From Pseudomonadota bacterium (GTDB lineage: Bacteria; Pseudomonadota; Gammaproteobacteria; Steroidobacterales; Steroidobacteraceae): a DNA stretch of 64,000 nt. Location of the stretch: contig JAEWAF010000080.1 of NCBI GenBank assembly GCA_023391815.1, positions 62,001 through 126,000 of the forward strand, given 5' to 3'. The notes under the pieces are model-generated. The model saw nothing but the letters and a program-made list of their open reading frames with translations. It made no database searches and had not been told where the DNA came from. Shown in pieces: positions 43,440-54,388 of this stretch. The position numbers and the translations under genes were made by a program. The stretch's first letter is position 1. The number at the start of each line of letters is the position of its first letter.

Positions 43440-44543
43440 TCAGGTGTCTTCGACCGAGATATTTGGAAACGCCGGGGCGGGCTGCAATCCCGTGACCACC
43501 AGTCGCGCGGCCGTGCGGCGCGCGAAATCGATGTAGGCACGTCCGAGCTTGCGCTCAGGCTCCGCGACGACGGTCGGCCGGCCGCTATCCGCCTGTTCTC
43601 GAATTCGAATATCCAGCGGCAGCTCGCCCAGCAATTCGACGCCGTACTGTTGCGCCATCCGCCTGCCGCCGCCGGCGCCGAAGATATGTTCCTCGAAGCC
43701 GCAGTTCGAACACACGTGCGTGCTCATGTTCTCGACCACACCCAGCACCGGCACCTCGACCTTCTGAAACATTCGCAGTCCCTTGCGGGCGTCCAGCAGA
43801 GCGATGTCTTGCGGCGTGGTCACGATCACCGCACCACTCACCGGCACGCGCTGTGAGAGCGTGAGTTGCGTGTCACCCGTGCCGGGCGGCATGTCGACGA
43901 TCAGATAATCCAGCTCGCCCCAGCGAGTGGTCTCGAGCAACTGGACCAGCGCCTGCGTGACCATCGGCCCGCGCCAGACCATCGGCTGCTCCACATCCAC
44001 GAGAAAGCCGATGGACATCACTTTGATGCCATAGGCTTCCGGCGCGAACATGGTTTTCTGATCCGGGCTGGTGGGCTTCTCCCGGGCCAGCCCCATCATC
44101 TGCGGCTGACTCGGGCCGTAGATGTCCGCATCGAGCAAGCCGACGGCCGCCCCGTCGTGGGCCAATGCGAGCGCCAGGTTCACAGCGGTCGTGGACTTGC
44201 CCACGCCACCCTTGCCGGAGGCCACCGCAATGATGTTCCGGATGCCTTGGACGGGCTTCAGGTTGTTCTGCACGCTGTGCGAAGCAACGCGCCAGCTGAC
44301 GTTGACCTTCACCTGTTTCAGCCAACTCAGCGAGCGCGCGCGCCGCTCGAGCTCTGCAGCCAGCTCGAACGCATAGCGGCCCACCGGAAAGCCCAATTCC
44401 ACGCCCACCACCGCCTCGCCATTCGCGACCTGGACGGTTTTGAGGCTGCCGGCGCGCTCCAGCGTCAGACCGAGGTAAGGGTCGAGGTATGCGCCCAGTA
44501 GCTGGCGCAGCTCGGATTCGTGCACAGTGGTGTCGGAGCTCAT
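43440..44543 (-). CDS. Mrp/ApbC iron-sulfur cluster carrier ATPase
   Basis: 367 residues from the ATG at 44543. A DUF59 (MIP18) N-terminal domain (ELRQLLGAYLDPYLGL) precedes the P-loop ATPase: ASGKGGVGKSTTAVNLA is the deviant Walker A, LLDADIYGPSQPQM follows, and CSNCG (CxxC) binds the transferred cluster near the C-terminal third. It delivers Fe-S clusters to apo-proteins in the cytoplasm. Position upstream of dcd may mean co-transcription. Confidence 0.95.
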   Translation of the reverse strand: MSSDTTVHESELRQLLGAYLDPYLGLTLERAGSLKTVQVANGEAVVGVELGFPVGRYAFELAAELERRARSLSWLKQVKVNVSWRVASHSVQNNLKPVQGIRNIIAVASGKGGVGKSTTAVNLALALAHDGAAVGLLDADIYGPSQPQMMGLAREKPTSPDQKTMFAPEAYGIKVMSIGFLVDVEQPMVWRGPMVTQALVQLLETTRWGELDYLIVDMPPGTGDTQLTLSQRVPVSGAVIVTTPQDIALLDARKGLRMFQKVEVPVLGVVENMSTHVCSNCGFEEHIFGAGGGRRMAQQYGVELLGELPLDIRIREQADSGRPTVVAEPERKLGRAYIDFARRTAARLVVTGLQPAPAFPNISVEDT

Positions 44544-44687
44544 AGAAATAGCCGTTCGTGACAGGCCGGCGGGCCGCGGATTGTAGCGGATTGCCCCGAG
44601 GGCCGGGTCCGGCCGTGAGGCTTTCGACCGAGGATGGCAAACTGCGTTTGGAGGGGAAATGCCTGACCTGAACTTGCGGTACGTCAG

Positions 44688-44699
44688 CCGTGGCATAAT
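44688..44699 (+). promoter_or_regulatory. extended -10 promoter of the kinase-PilT operon
   Basis: CCGTGGCATAAT contains a TGG extension and a CATAAT hexamer, 60 bases before the kinase start. The identical 12-base sequence lies upstream of metG at 49638. The -35 region (TTGCGG with a 14-base spacer) is poorly placed. Confidence 0.5.
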
Positions 44700-44758
44700 G
44701 CGCGGCAATATGCAGTGCGCACGGCACGCCTACTAAGAAACGGATACCGGACTTATAG

Positions 44759-47200
44759 ATGAGTTTTTTTTCCGATCTCAGAGCCGAGCGCCTGATCGCC
44801 GAGATCCGCGGGATTGGGGACCCGCTGCATCCGGACTCGCAAAAAGCGCTACAGAAGCTCGTCAAGATCGGGCCCGGCGCCATTCCCAAGATCCTCGATG
44901 CGCTGGCCGTCGCCGATCGCAAGGAATCGGCCGTCTACATCGACGTGCTGACCCAGCTGATCGACAACAAGAGCTTTCCCATCCTGGTCCAGGGCATGGC
45001 CGAAGGCAGTCCGCGCACCGTCCAGGCCATCGGCCAGGCACTGGCCGCCAGCCGCAACTACAGCGGCAGCCTGCTGATCGAGCTGCTCGGCCGGGACGAC
45101 ATGCCCAAGCCGACCATTCTCGATGTGATCGCCTCGCAGAAGGGCCGCTTCACCGTGCGCGACCTGCTGCAACACGCTTACAGCCAGGAATCGAACGAGA
45201 AGGCCGCGCTGTTCAAGATCGTCGCCGAGCTGGCCGACGAGTCGGCGCTGCCGGAGCTGATCAGCCGCGTCGAAGGCAAGGACGCGCCCACGCGCATCCA
45301 CATCATCAACATCCTGGCGCGTTTCAACCGGCCCGAGGTGTCGCAGGCCATTCAGACCCAGCTGCGCGATCCGAATAAGATGATTCGGCAAGCGGCGCTG
45401 AACGCGCTGTCGAAGATGGACGGGCCGCTGAACATCGGACCGATCTGCCAGCTGCTGCGCGACCCGGACCTGGAAGTCGCCAACCGCGCCATCGACGTGG
45501 TGGTGCGCGCGAAAGATCCGGACACGATGAAATATCTCATCGAGGTGCTCAAGGACGAGAACGAGTACGCCCGCCGCGCCGGCGTGGAAGTGCTGAACCA
45601 TCTCGGCACCGCCAACGACATCAAACATTTGCTCCAGGTCATCAAGGACGACGACTGGTGGGTCCGCACCCGCGCGGCCGACGCACTCGGCAAGATCGGC
45701 GGGCCGCGCGTCGTCGATGCCGTGATCGAATTGATTCGCGACGAAGACGAGGACGTGCGTCGCGCCGCCATCGAGATCCTGAATCAGACCAAGGACGAGC
45801 GCGCCATCAACTTCCTGATCGAAGCCACCAAGGACAAGGACTGGTGGGTGAGCGAGCGCGCCGTCGATGCGCTCGCCGAGATCGGCAGCAAAAAGGCCGT
45901 GCCCGCGCTCATGGATCTGCTGAAAACGGACAACACGCGTTCGCTGCCGACCGTCGCGCGAGCGCTCGGCAAGCTCGGCGACACGCGAGTGATCGAGTCG
46001 CTCGTGCATCTGCTGGATCGGCCCGAGAAAGAGATCAAGGTCGAAGCCATCAACGCGCTCGCCCGGCTTGCGGACGACAAGCGCGCCGACGCCGTGCGCA
46101 GTTATATCCAGAGTGCCGGCTCCAACGCCAACGATCCGACGATCGAGCACGCTGCAATCCGCGCGATCGAAGATATCGATTTGCGTTATTCGAGCACGGC
46201 CGTGGCCGCTGCCATCAAGGCCGGCCGCACAGGTTCCGAGCCGGCGCGGGGTGCCGGTCGAACCATGGGCGCGGAGCCGGCGCGTACGCTGCTCATCGAC
46301 CGCGGCGATGTCGATCAGGTCATCAAGAAGGCCGAGGAATCGGCCGCCGCCACCGCGAAGCTGGACATCGGCACGCTCAAGCCGGGCGACGTGGTCGAAG
46401 GCCGCTACAAGTTCATCGAGAAGATCGGCAAGGGCGCGTTCGGCACCGTGCTGCTGATGGAAGACACGGTGGTCGAGGAGCGGCTGATTCTCAAGTTCCT
46501 GAACCCGAACGTGGCGCAGGACGAAGAGATGATGAAACGTTTCGTGCACGAGCTGCGCTACTCGCGCAAGATCACGCACAAGAACGTCATCCGCATTTAT
46601 GACTTCCTGTACATGCGCGGCAACTACGCCATTTCCATGGAGTATTTCCCGTCGCACACGCTGGGCAGCGAAATCGTCAACGAGAAGCCGCTGCCGCTGC
46701 CGCGTGCCATCAAGTACGGCATCGATATCTGCACCGGCATGGCCATCGCGCATCAGGCCGGCATCGTGCATCGCGACCTGAAGCCCGCGAACATCCTGAT
46801 CAACAACGAAGGGCTGCTCAAGATCGTGGATTTCGGCGTGGCCGCCGCACAGAAGGAAGGCGATACCCAGCTCACCAAGACCGGCTACGTGATCGGCTCG
46901 CCCAAGTACATGGCGCCCGAGCAGATCCTGGGCAAGAAGGTGGACGACCGCGCCGATATCTACAGCGTCGGCGTGATCCTGTATGAAATGGTCACCGGCG
47001 TGCCGCCCTATAGCCGCGGCGATCACATGTCGGTCATGTACCAGCACGTGCAGGGCAAGGCCAAGACCGCCATCGAGGTCAATCCACAGCTGCCGCGACC
47101 GCTCTCGGACCTGGTCACCAAAGCCATGGCGGTGGACAAGACCAAGCGCTTCCAGAGCATGGACGAGCTGCGCGTGGCGCTGGAACAGGCGCTCGGCTGA
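44759..47200 (+). CDS. HEAT-repeat Ser/Thr protein kinase
   Basis: 813 residues in two parts. Residues 1-480 are a run of HEAT repeats, clearest around 230-470, with two near-identical DWWVR/DWWVS turns about 62 residues apart. A Lys/Ala-rich linker leads to a Hanks-type kinase at about 548-813: IGKGAFGTV loop, ILKF lysine, HRDLKPANIL (Asp673), DFG, and SPKYMAPE. All catalytic residues are present, so it should be active in the cytoplasm. No membrane segment or PASTA domain is seen. It is followed 146 bases later by two PilT-family ATPase genes in the same direction, suggesting regulation of pilus retraction or a related motor. Confidence 0.95.
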   Translation: MSFFSDLRAERLIAEIRGIGDPLHPDSQKALQKLVKIGPGAIPKILDALAVADRKESAVYIDVLTQLIDNKSFPILVQGMAEGSPRTVQAIGQALAASRNYSGSLLIELLGRDDMPKPTILDVIASQKGRFTVRDLLQHAYSQESNEKAALFKIVAELADESALPELISRVEGKDAPTRIHIINILARFNRPEVSQAIQTQLRDPNKMIRQAALNALSKMDGPLNIGPICQLLRDPDLEVANRAIDVVVRAKDPDTMKYLIEVLKDENEYARRAGVEVLNHLGTANDIKHLLQVIKDDDWWVRTRAADALGKIGGPRVVDAVIELIRDEDEDVRRAAIEILNQTKDERAINFLIEATKDKDWWVSERAVDALAEIGSKKAVPALMDLLKTDNTRSLPTVARALGKLGDTRVIESLVHLLDRPEKEIKVEAINALARLADDKRADAVRSYIQSAGSNANDPTIEHAAIRAIEDIDLRYSSTAVAAAIKAGRTGSEPARGAGRTMGAEPARTLLIDRGDVDQVIKKAEESAAATAKLDIGTLKPGDVVEGRYKFIEKIGKGAFGTVLLMEDTVVEERLILKFLNPNVAQDEEMMKRFVHELRYSRKITHKNVIRIYDFLYMRGNYAISMEYFPSHTLGSEIVNEKPLPLPRAIKYGIDICTGMAIAHQAGIVHRDLKPANILINNEGLLKIVDFGVAAAQKEGDTQLTKTGYVIGSPKYMAPEQILGKKVDDRADIYSVGVILYEMVTGVPPYSRGDHMSVMYQHVQGKAKTAIEVNPQLPRPLSDLVTKAMAVDKTKRFQSMDELRVALEQALG

Positions 47201-47345
47201 GCGAATCCCTTAGCGCGCGCCGGATTTCTGGCGGCGCGCCGGCAACCGCTGATCGCCCGCCGCCCTCCGCTGATCCGAATCTGAGTGGCGGCGACCCGCC
47301 GTTACACGGTAGGCTCCCGCCCGCCACGGACCTCAAGTTCTTTGC

Positions 47346-48440
47346 ATGGCCCGAATAGACGCCTTTCTCAAGCTCGGCACCGACCAGGGTTGCTCCGACA
47401 TCCATTTCGCGGTCGGCCTGCCGCCCATGTTGCGAATGCATGGCGACCTGCTGCCGATCAAGTTCCGCGATCTGAGCCAGTCGGAGCTGGAAGGCTACAT
47501 CGTCGAGATCATGAATCGCGGCCACCAGGATCAGCTGCGCCGGGGCCACGACGTCGACTTCTCCTACGTTTCGGGCAATGGCGGACGGTTCCGCGTCAAC
47601 GTGTTCCGCAAGGAAACCGGCGTGGGCGCGACCTTCCGAGCCATTCCCTCGGACGTGCCGACCATCGACCGGCTCTCGCTGCCGCCCATAGTCAAGAAGC
47701 TGTGTGACAACCATCAGGGCATGATCCTGGTCACCGGCTCCACCGGCACGGGCAAGTCGACCACGCTCGCGGCCATGATCGATTACCTCAACTCGACGCG
47801 CCGGCTGAACATCATCAGCCTGGAAGATCCGATCGAGTTCGTGCACAAGAGCAAACAAAGCCAGGTCATTCAGCGCGAGTTGAATACTCACCTGCCCTCG
47901 TTCTCCGAAGGCGTGCGCGCGGCCATGCGCGAAGATCCCGACGTGATCCTGGTCGGCGAGTTACGCGACGCCGATACGATTCGCTGGGCCATGACCGCCG
48001 CCGAAACCGGCCACCTGGTGCTCGGCACGCTGCATACGACAGGCGCGGTAAAGACTATCGACCGCATCGTGGACGCGTTGCCCGCCGATGAGCGCGAACA
48101 GACCAAGGCATTCTTGGCGAACAGCCTGATCGCCGTCGTCACCCAGGTGCTGGTGAAGACCGCCGATCAGCGTGGCCGCAAGGCGATCTGCGAAATCATG
48201 GTCGTCACACGCGCGATCGGTAAGCTCATCATGACCGATCAGACTCACCAGATTCCCTCTCAGCTGCAGATGGGCAAGGACCTCGGCATGCAGATGCTCG
48301 ATCAGTCGCTGCTCGCCAACGTGCAGGCCAAGGAAATCGATCCCGACGATGCCTATGTGTACGCGAACGACAAGAAGCTGTTCGCGCGCTTCGTCACCGA
48401 CACCAGCGTCCTGCCCAAGCTCGACCTGGCACCGGGCTGA
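47346..48440 (+). CDS. PilT-family ATPase (first)
   Basis: 364 residues, a twitching-type retraction ATPase. GCSDIHFAVGLPPMLRMHGDL at the start, GSTGTGKSTTLA (Walker A, about 130-141), an Asp-box segment LEDPIEFVHK, EDPDVILVGELRD (Walker B, near 200) and GTLHTTGAVKTIDRI (His box). The C-terminal part is less like PilT than the second copy: the AIRNLIRE region is replaced by RAIGKLIMTDQTHQ. It overlaps nothing and ends 3 bases before the next gene. No pilin, PilB or PilC gene is in the window. Confidence 0.93.
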   Translation: MARIDAFLKLGTDQGCSDIHFAVGLPPMLRMHGDLLPIKFRDLSQSELEGYIVEIMNRGHQDQLRRGHDVDFSYVSGNGGRFRVNVFRKETGVGATFRAIPSDVPTIDRLSLPPIVKKLCDNHQGMILVTGSTGTGKSTTLAAMIDYLNSTRRLNIISLEDPIEFVHKSKQSQVIQRELNTHLPSFSEGVRAAMREDPDVILVGELRDADTIRWAMTAAETGHLVLGTLHTTGAVKTIDRIVDALPADEREQTKAFLANSLIAVVTQVLVKTADQRGRKAICEIMVVTRAIGKLIMTDQTHQIPSQLQMGKDLGMQMLDQSLLANVQAKEIDPDDAYVYANDKKLFARFVTDTSVLPKLDLAPG

Positions 48441-48443
48441 TTC

Positions 48444-49556
48444 ATGAGCACCGAACCCAGCCAAGCCGCAGCCGCGACGCAGAACACTTATGTGCCGCGT
48501 AAGATCGACGAGTTCCTCAAGGAAGTACTGAGCAAGAACGGCTCGGACCTGCACTTCATCGCCGGCGACCCGCCGCGCGTTCGTTTGTATGGCGAGCTGC
48601 ACAACCTTCGGCCCGAGCCGCTCACCGCGCAGTTCGTGGAAGAAACATTGCGCGAGATCATGCCGCGCGCCGCCCAGATGCGCCTGGAAGAAAAACACGG
48701 CGCCGACTTCGCGTACATCATTCCGGGCGTCTCGCGTTTTCGCGTCAACGTCATGCGGCATTTGTATGGTTTGGGCTGCGTGTGCCGAGCCATTCCGTCC
48801 AAGGCGCTGACCCTCGATCAGCTCAATGTGCCGGACGCGATCCGCAATCTGTGCAAAGTGAACAACGGCCTGATCCTGGTGACCGGCAAGACCGGCTCGG
48901 GCAAGTCGACCACGCTGGCCGCGATGATCGACGACATGAACGCGCGTTTGAAAGGTCACATCCTGACCATCGAAGACCCGATCGAATTCGTGCACCAACG
49001 CAAGAACTGCCTGGTGAGCCAGCGCGAGATCGGCACGCACAGTCCGTCGTTCTCCGAAGCGTTGCACTCGGCGTTGCGTGAAGATCCCGACGTGATCCTG
49101 GTCGGCGAGTTGCGCGATTACGAAACCATGAGCATCGCGGTGACCGCCGCCGAGATGGGCATCCTGGTCATGGGCACCCTGCATACCAACGGCGCCGCCC
49201 CGACGGTCGACCGCATCGTGAATGCCTTCCCGGCGGATAAGCAGTCGCACGTGCGAGCGATGCTCTCGACCTCGCTCCGAGGCGTGATCTCGCAACAGCT
49301 GATTCCCCGGGCCGGCAAGCCCGGCCGCGTCGCCGCCCACGAAATCCTGGTGAACACCCCGGCGGTCGCCAATCTGATCCGTCAGGGCAAGCTCGACCAG
49401 CTCGAGAACGCCATGCAAAGCGGCGCCGCCTACGGCATGCGGCTGATGGACAGCGCCATTCAGGAATTGCTGGACAAGGCCGTGATCAGCGGCAAACACG
49501 CCTACCAGAAGGCCATCAACAAGGCCAAGTTCGAGCAGTACAAGGACATGGGCTGA
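48444..49556 (+). CDS. PilT/PilU-family ATPase (second)
   Basis: 370 residues. NGSDLHFIAGDPPRVRLYGEL, GKTGSGKSTTLAAMID (Walker A, about 148), EDPIEFVHQRKNC, EDPDVILVGELRD and GTLHTNGAAPTVDRI are all intact, and PAVANLIRQGKLDQLENAM corresponds to the AIRNLIRE region of PilT. The pair of ATPases is co-directional with 3 bases between them, so one operon. Their hexamers could work together as PilT and PilU do; the first copy has the more divergent C-terminus. The role relative to the upstream kinase is inferred from position. Confidence 0.93.
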   Translation: MSTEPSQAAAATQNTYVPRKIDEFLKEVLSKNGSDLHFIAGDPPRVRLYGELHNLRPEPLTAQFVEETLREIMPRAAQMRLEEKHGADFAYIIPGVSRFRVNVMRHLYGLGCVCRAIPSKALTLDQLNVPDAIRNLCKVNNGLILVTGKTGSGKSTTLAAMIDDMNARLKGHILTIEDPIEFVHQRKNCLVSQREIGTHSPSFSEALHSALREDPDVILVGELRDYETMSIAVTAAEMGILVMGTLHTNGAAPTVDRIVNAFPADKQSHVRAMLSTSLRGVISQQLIPRAGKPGRVAAHEILVNTPAVANLIRQGKLDQLENAMQSGAAYGMRLMDSAIQELLDKAVISGKHAYQKAINKAKFEQYKDMG

Positions 49557-49637
49557 GGCATTGTTTCCAGGCCAGCCGGCACCATCAGGAATTAACCGCG
49601 CTATCGCGTAACCACGCGGCCGCGCCCCGGCCTGCTT

Positions 49638-49649
49638 CCGTGGCATAAT
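49638..49649 (+). promoter_or_regulatory. extended -10 promoter of metG
   Basis: CCGTGGCATAAT, identical to the sequence before the kinase gene, ends 33 bases before the metG ATG. Confidence 0.5.
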
Positions 49650-49681
49650 TTCCGTCCTTTGCCGCCGCCCTTCCGCGCTAA

Positions 49682-51814
<2,133 letters not shown>

Positions 51815-51838
51815 CAACGCGGCGGCACCGCTGAAACC

Positions 51839-52417
51839 ATGTCAGCGCTCCTGCTCATTCTGCTCAGCGCCGTCCTGGTCAACGTGATGGCGCTGACGCA
51901 CCTCCCCTCGTGGCGGCCGTTCGAAGCCGTCACGGGAACCTACAGCAGCGCGCAAGGGCTCGCGATCGCTTCCTTGATCGCCGTGCCGGCGGTCGCCGCG
52001 ATCACCTGGCTGGTGTCGCTCTGGCTGTTGAAACCGAACGAGCTCGGCTATTTGCGAACGTTCGTGTTCGTTATCGTCGCCGTAGCAGTCGTGCCCTTGG
52101 TTGAATTCGTGCTACGGCGCCACGGCCGGCTGCAACCTCAACGTCCCGGCTTCACGCTGCTTCTCACCACCAATTCCGCCGTGCCAGGCATCGCGCTCAT
52201 GGTGGACTCACGGATGCACACCATCGTCGACGCCGTGTCTTTCTCGATCGCGATGGCGGCGGCGCTGGGGTTTTTACTGCTGGCATTCGCGGCCATGCAC
52301 GAACGTTTGCAACATGCCGAAGTGCCCGCTGTGTTTCGGGACGCGCCTCTGGCACTCGTGAGTGTCGGCATCATGGCGCTGGCGTTCATGGGCTTCACCG
52401 GACTGATTCAGGAATGA
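51839..52417 (+). CDS. rnfA: RnfA-like membrane subunit lacking both cluster cysteines
   Basis: 192 residues with six hydrophobic segments, aligning end to end with E. coli RsxA: AVLVN at the start, LLTTN-AV at the middle and GIMALAFMGFTGLIQE at the end. In E. coli and other Rnf/NQR proteins, a Cys in GLCPF and one in TTNCAV hold the membrane [2Fe-2S] cluster with two from RnfE. Here these are Arg26 (SWRPF) and Ser113 (TTNSAV). It is the first gene of the rnfABCDGE-nth block. The electron route must differ or the complex may be modified. Confidence 0.88.
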   Translation: MSALLLILLSAVLVNVMALTHLPSWRPFEAVTGTYSSAQGLAIASLIAVPAVAAITWLVSLWLLKPNELGYLRTFVFVIVAVAVVPLVEFVLRRHGRLQPQRPGFTLLLTTNSAVPGIALMVDSRMHTIVDAVSFSIAMAAALGFLLLAFAAMHERLQHAEVPAVFRDAPLALVSVGIMALAFMGFTGLIQE

Positions 52418-52427
52418 GTCATTCACG

Positions 52428-52925
52428 ATGATTACCGCCCTCCTCACCGTCGTCGTTCTTGCCGCGCTGGCCGGCGTGGCGACTGTTGTCACCGGCGGCG
52501 CGCCCAAAGAAATCTCGCTCGTCGATCGCATCGACGCCTTGTTGCCACAAACTCAGTGCCGACGCTGCACGTTCGCCGGATGCCGCCCGTATGCGGAAGC
52601 CATCGCGAAAGGCGCGGCCGATATCAATCAGTGTCCGCCCGGCGGCGAGCGCACGGCGAAAGCACTGGCGAGGCTCATGGGCGTGGCACCCAAGCCGGTC
52701 GGTAAGGAGTTCGGCGTGGTGCCCGAGTCTCCGGCGGTCGCCTTCATCGAAGAAGACGCCTGCATCGGCTGCACCAAATGCATTCAAGCCTGCCCCGTCG
52801 ATGCCATCGTCGGCGCGTCTCGTCACATGCACACCGTGATCGCGGCAGACTGCACCGGATGTGAGCTGTGCATTCCGCCTTGCCCGGTCGATTGCATCGT
52901 GATGCAACCGGCGCCCGCGCGATGA
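52428..52925 (+). CDS. rnfB: RnfB ferredoxin-like subunit
   Basis: 165 residues. An N-terminal membrane helix is followed by the RnfB [4Fe-4S] motif (Cys44, 47, 52 and 69 in QCRRCTFAGCRPYAEAIA) and two ferredoxin-type sets, CIGCTKCIQACP (112-123) and CTGCELCIPPCP (142-153). It would accept or deliver electrons at the cytoplasmic face. All cluster ligands are intact. It starts 10 bases after rnfA and overlaps rnfC as ATGA. Confidence 0.94.
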   Translation: MITALLTVVVLAALAGVATVVTGGAPKEISLVDRIDALLPQTQCRRCTFAGCRPYAEAIAKGAADINQCPPGGERTAKALARLMGVAPKPVGKEFGVVPESPAVAFIEEDACIGCTKCIQACPVDAIVGASRHMHTVIAADCTGCELCIPPCPVDCIVMQPAPAR

Positions 52926-54388
52926 CCACCAAGGAATTGCTCTCCGGCGGCCTGCGCATCGAAGCGCACAAACATCGCTCCACCAAAGCACCGATTCGCA
53001 GGGCGAGCCCGACCGATCGATATGTGATGCCGCTCGATCAGCACTCCGGATTGCCGGCGCTGCCGCTGGTGAAACCTGGCGACCGCGTTCGCATGCTTCA
53101 ACCCATTGCGCAGCCCGCGCCTGGCATCAGTGCTTGGTTGCATTCACCCGCCTCGGGCGAAGTGATCGCCATTGAACCTCGGCCGGCGCCCCATCGACTG
53201 GGTGCGCCGACGCTCAGCATCGTCATCGCCAACGACGGTCGCGATGAACGATTCGAGAATGCCGCTGCGATCGTTTCGTTCGAACAAATATCGCCAACCG
53301 AAGCTTGCGAGCACATCGCGCGAGGTGGCATCGTCGGGTTGGGCGGCGCAGCGTTCCCCACTGCGAATAAGCTCGAAAGCTCATTGTGCGAGCAAGGCCC
53401 GCAACTGCTGCTGAATGGCGCCGAATGCGAGCCTTACATCAGTTGTGACGACATGCTGATGCGCGAGCGTGCCGAGGACATCGTGTTCGGTGCGCGGGCA
53501 CTGCTTCATGCGCTGTGCGCGCCGAACTGCACGATCGCCATCGAGGACGATGTACCCGAAGCACAAGCCGCGCTCCGCCAGGCGCTCGAGAAGGCTGCTG
53601 ATTCGAGAATTCGTATCAAAGTCGTGCCCGCGATTTATCCCGCCGGGGGCGAGCGGCAACTCATCGCGACGGTGTTCGGTCTGGAAGTGCCGCACGATGG
53701 CTTGCCCGCCGACATCGGCGTCGTGTGTCAGAACGTCGGCACCGCCGCCGCTATCGCTCGCTGGATCCGCGACGGGCAACCGTTGGTGAGTCGCATCGTC
53801 ACCGTCACCGGCGACGGCGTGCGCGAGGCCGGCAACTTCGAAACTCGGATCGGCACGCCTTTCTCCAGCCTCGTCGCCGACTGCGGCGGTTACACCGAAC
53901 GCATGTCGCGATTGATCATGGGCGGTTCGATGATGGGCTCGCCGCTGCCTATCGACGATCTGCCGGTCGTGAAAGCGACCAACTGCATCATCGCCGCCTC
54001 CGCGCTCGACCTGCAGCCTCGCGGCCTCGAGATGCCCTGCATTCGTTGTGGCAATTGCTCGCAAGTGTGTCCAGCGTTCCTGCTCCCTCAACAGTTGCAT
54101 TGGTACCTGCAACCTTTCGACAGCGAGCAACTCACACGCCACGGCCTGCTCGACTGCATCGAATGCGGCTGCTGCGACTACGTTTGCCCCAGCCAGATCC
54201 CGCTAGCCGAACGCTTCCGCGAGGCCAAGCCCGTGCTCGCTCGCGAGCTCGACGCCCACCTCACCGCCGAAGCCACACGCGCTCGCTTCCTCGCCCGCAA
54301 CGAGCGTCTCGCGCGCCTCGAAGCGGAACATCGGGCGAAACTGGCGGAAAAGCGACGGCCCAAAGGCGAGCCTCCCTCATCAACATGA
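52922..54388 (+). CDS. rnfC: RnfC NADH/ferredoxin-binding subunit
   Basis: 488 residues starting at an ATG that overlaps the rnfB stop. It has the RnfC barrel-sandwich N-terminus (KPGDRVRMLQPIAQP), the NADH/FMN module (ARGGIVGLGGAAFPTANKL, NGAECEPYISCDDMLM) and two [4Fe-4S] motifs (CIRCGNCSQVCP and CIECGCCDYVCP). The C-terminus is a basic helical tail. It is the peripheral subunit that exchanges electrons with NAD and ferredoxin in Rnf. All motifs are intact. Confidence 0.95.
   Translation: MTTKELLSGGLRIEAHKHRSTKAPIRRASPTDRYVMPLDQHSGLPALPLVKPGDRVRMLQPIAQPAPGISAWLHSPASGEVIAIEPRPAPHRLGAPTLSIVIANDGRDERFENAAAIVSFEQISPTEACEHIARGGIVGLGGAAFPTANKLESSLCEQGPQLLLNGAECEPYISCDDMLMRERAEDIVFGARALLHALCAPNCTIAIEDDVPEAQAALRQALEKAADSRIRIKVVPAIYPAGGERQLIATVFGLEVPHDGLPADIGVVCQNVGTAAAIARWIRDGQPLVSRIVTVTGDGVREAGNFETRIGTPFSSLVADCGGYTERMSRLIMGGSMMGSPLPIDDLPVVKATNCIIAASALDLQPRGLEMPCIRCGNCSQVCPAFLLPQQLHWYLQPFDSEQLTRHGLLDCIECGCCDYVCPSQIPLAERFREAKPVLARELDAHLTAEATRARFLARNERLARLEAEHRAKLAEKRRPKGEPPSST

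Noticed and set aside
44849..47047. A 732-codon minus-strand frame across the kinase gene
   Set aside because: Shadow of the HEAT-kinase gene; repetitive Asp/Arg/Leu/Val composition and no recognisable domain.
51839..52417. Treating rnfA as a decaying pseudogene because of missing cysteines
   Set aside because: The frame is complete, other conserved segments are kept, and it is embedded in a compact, intact operon.
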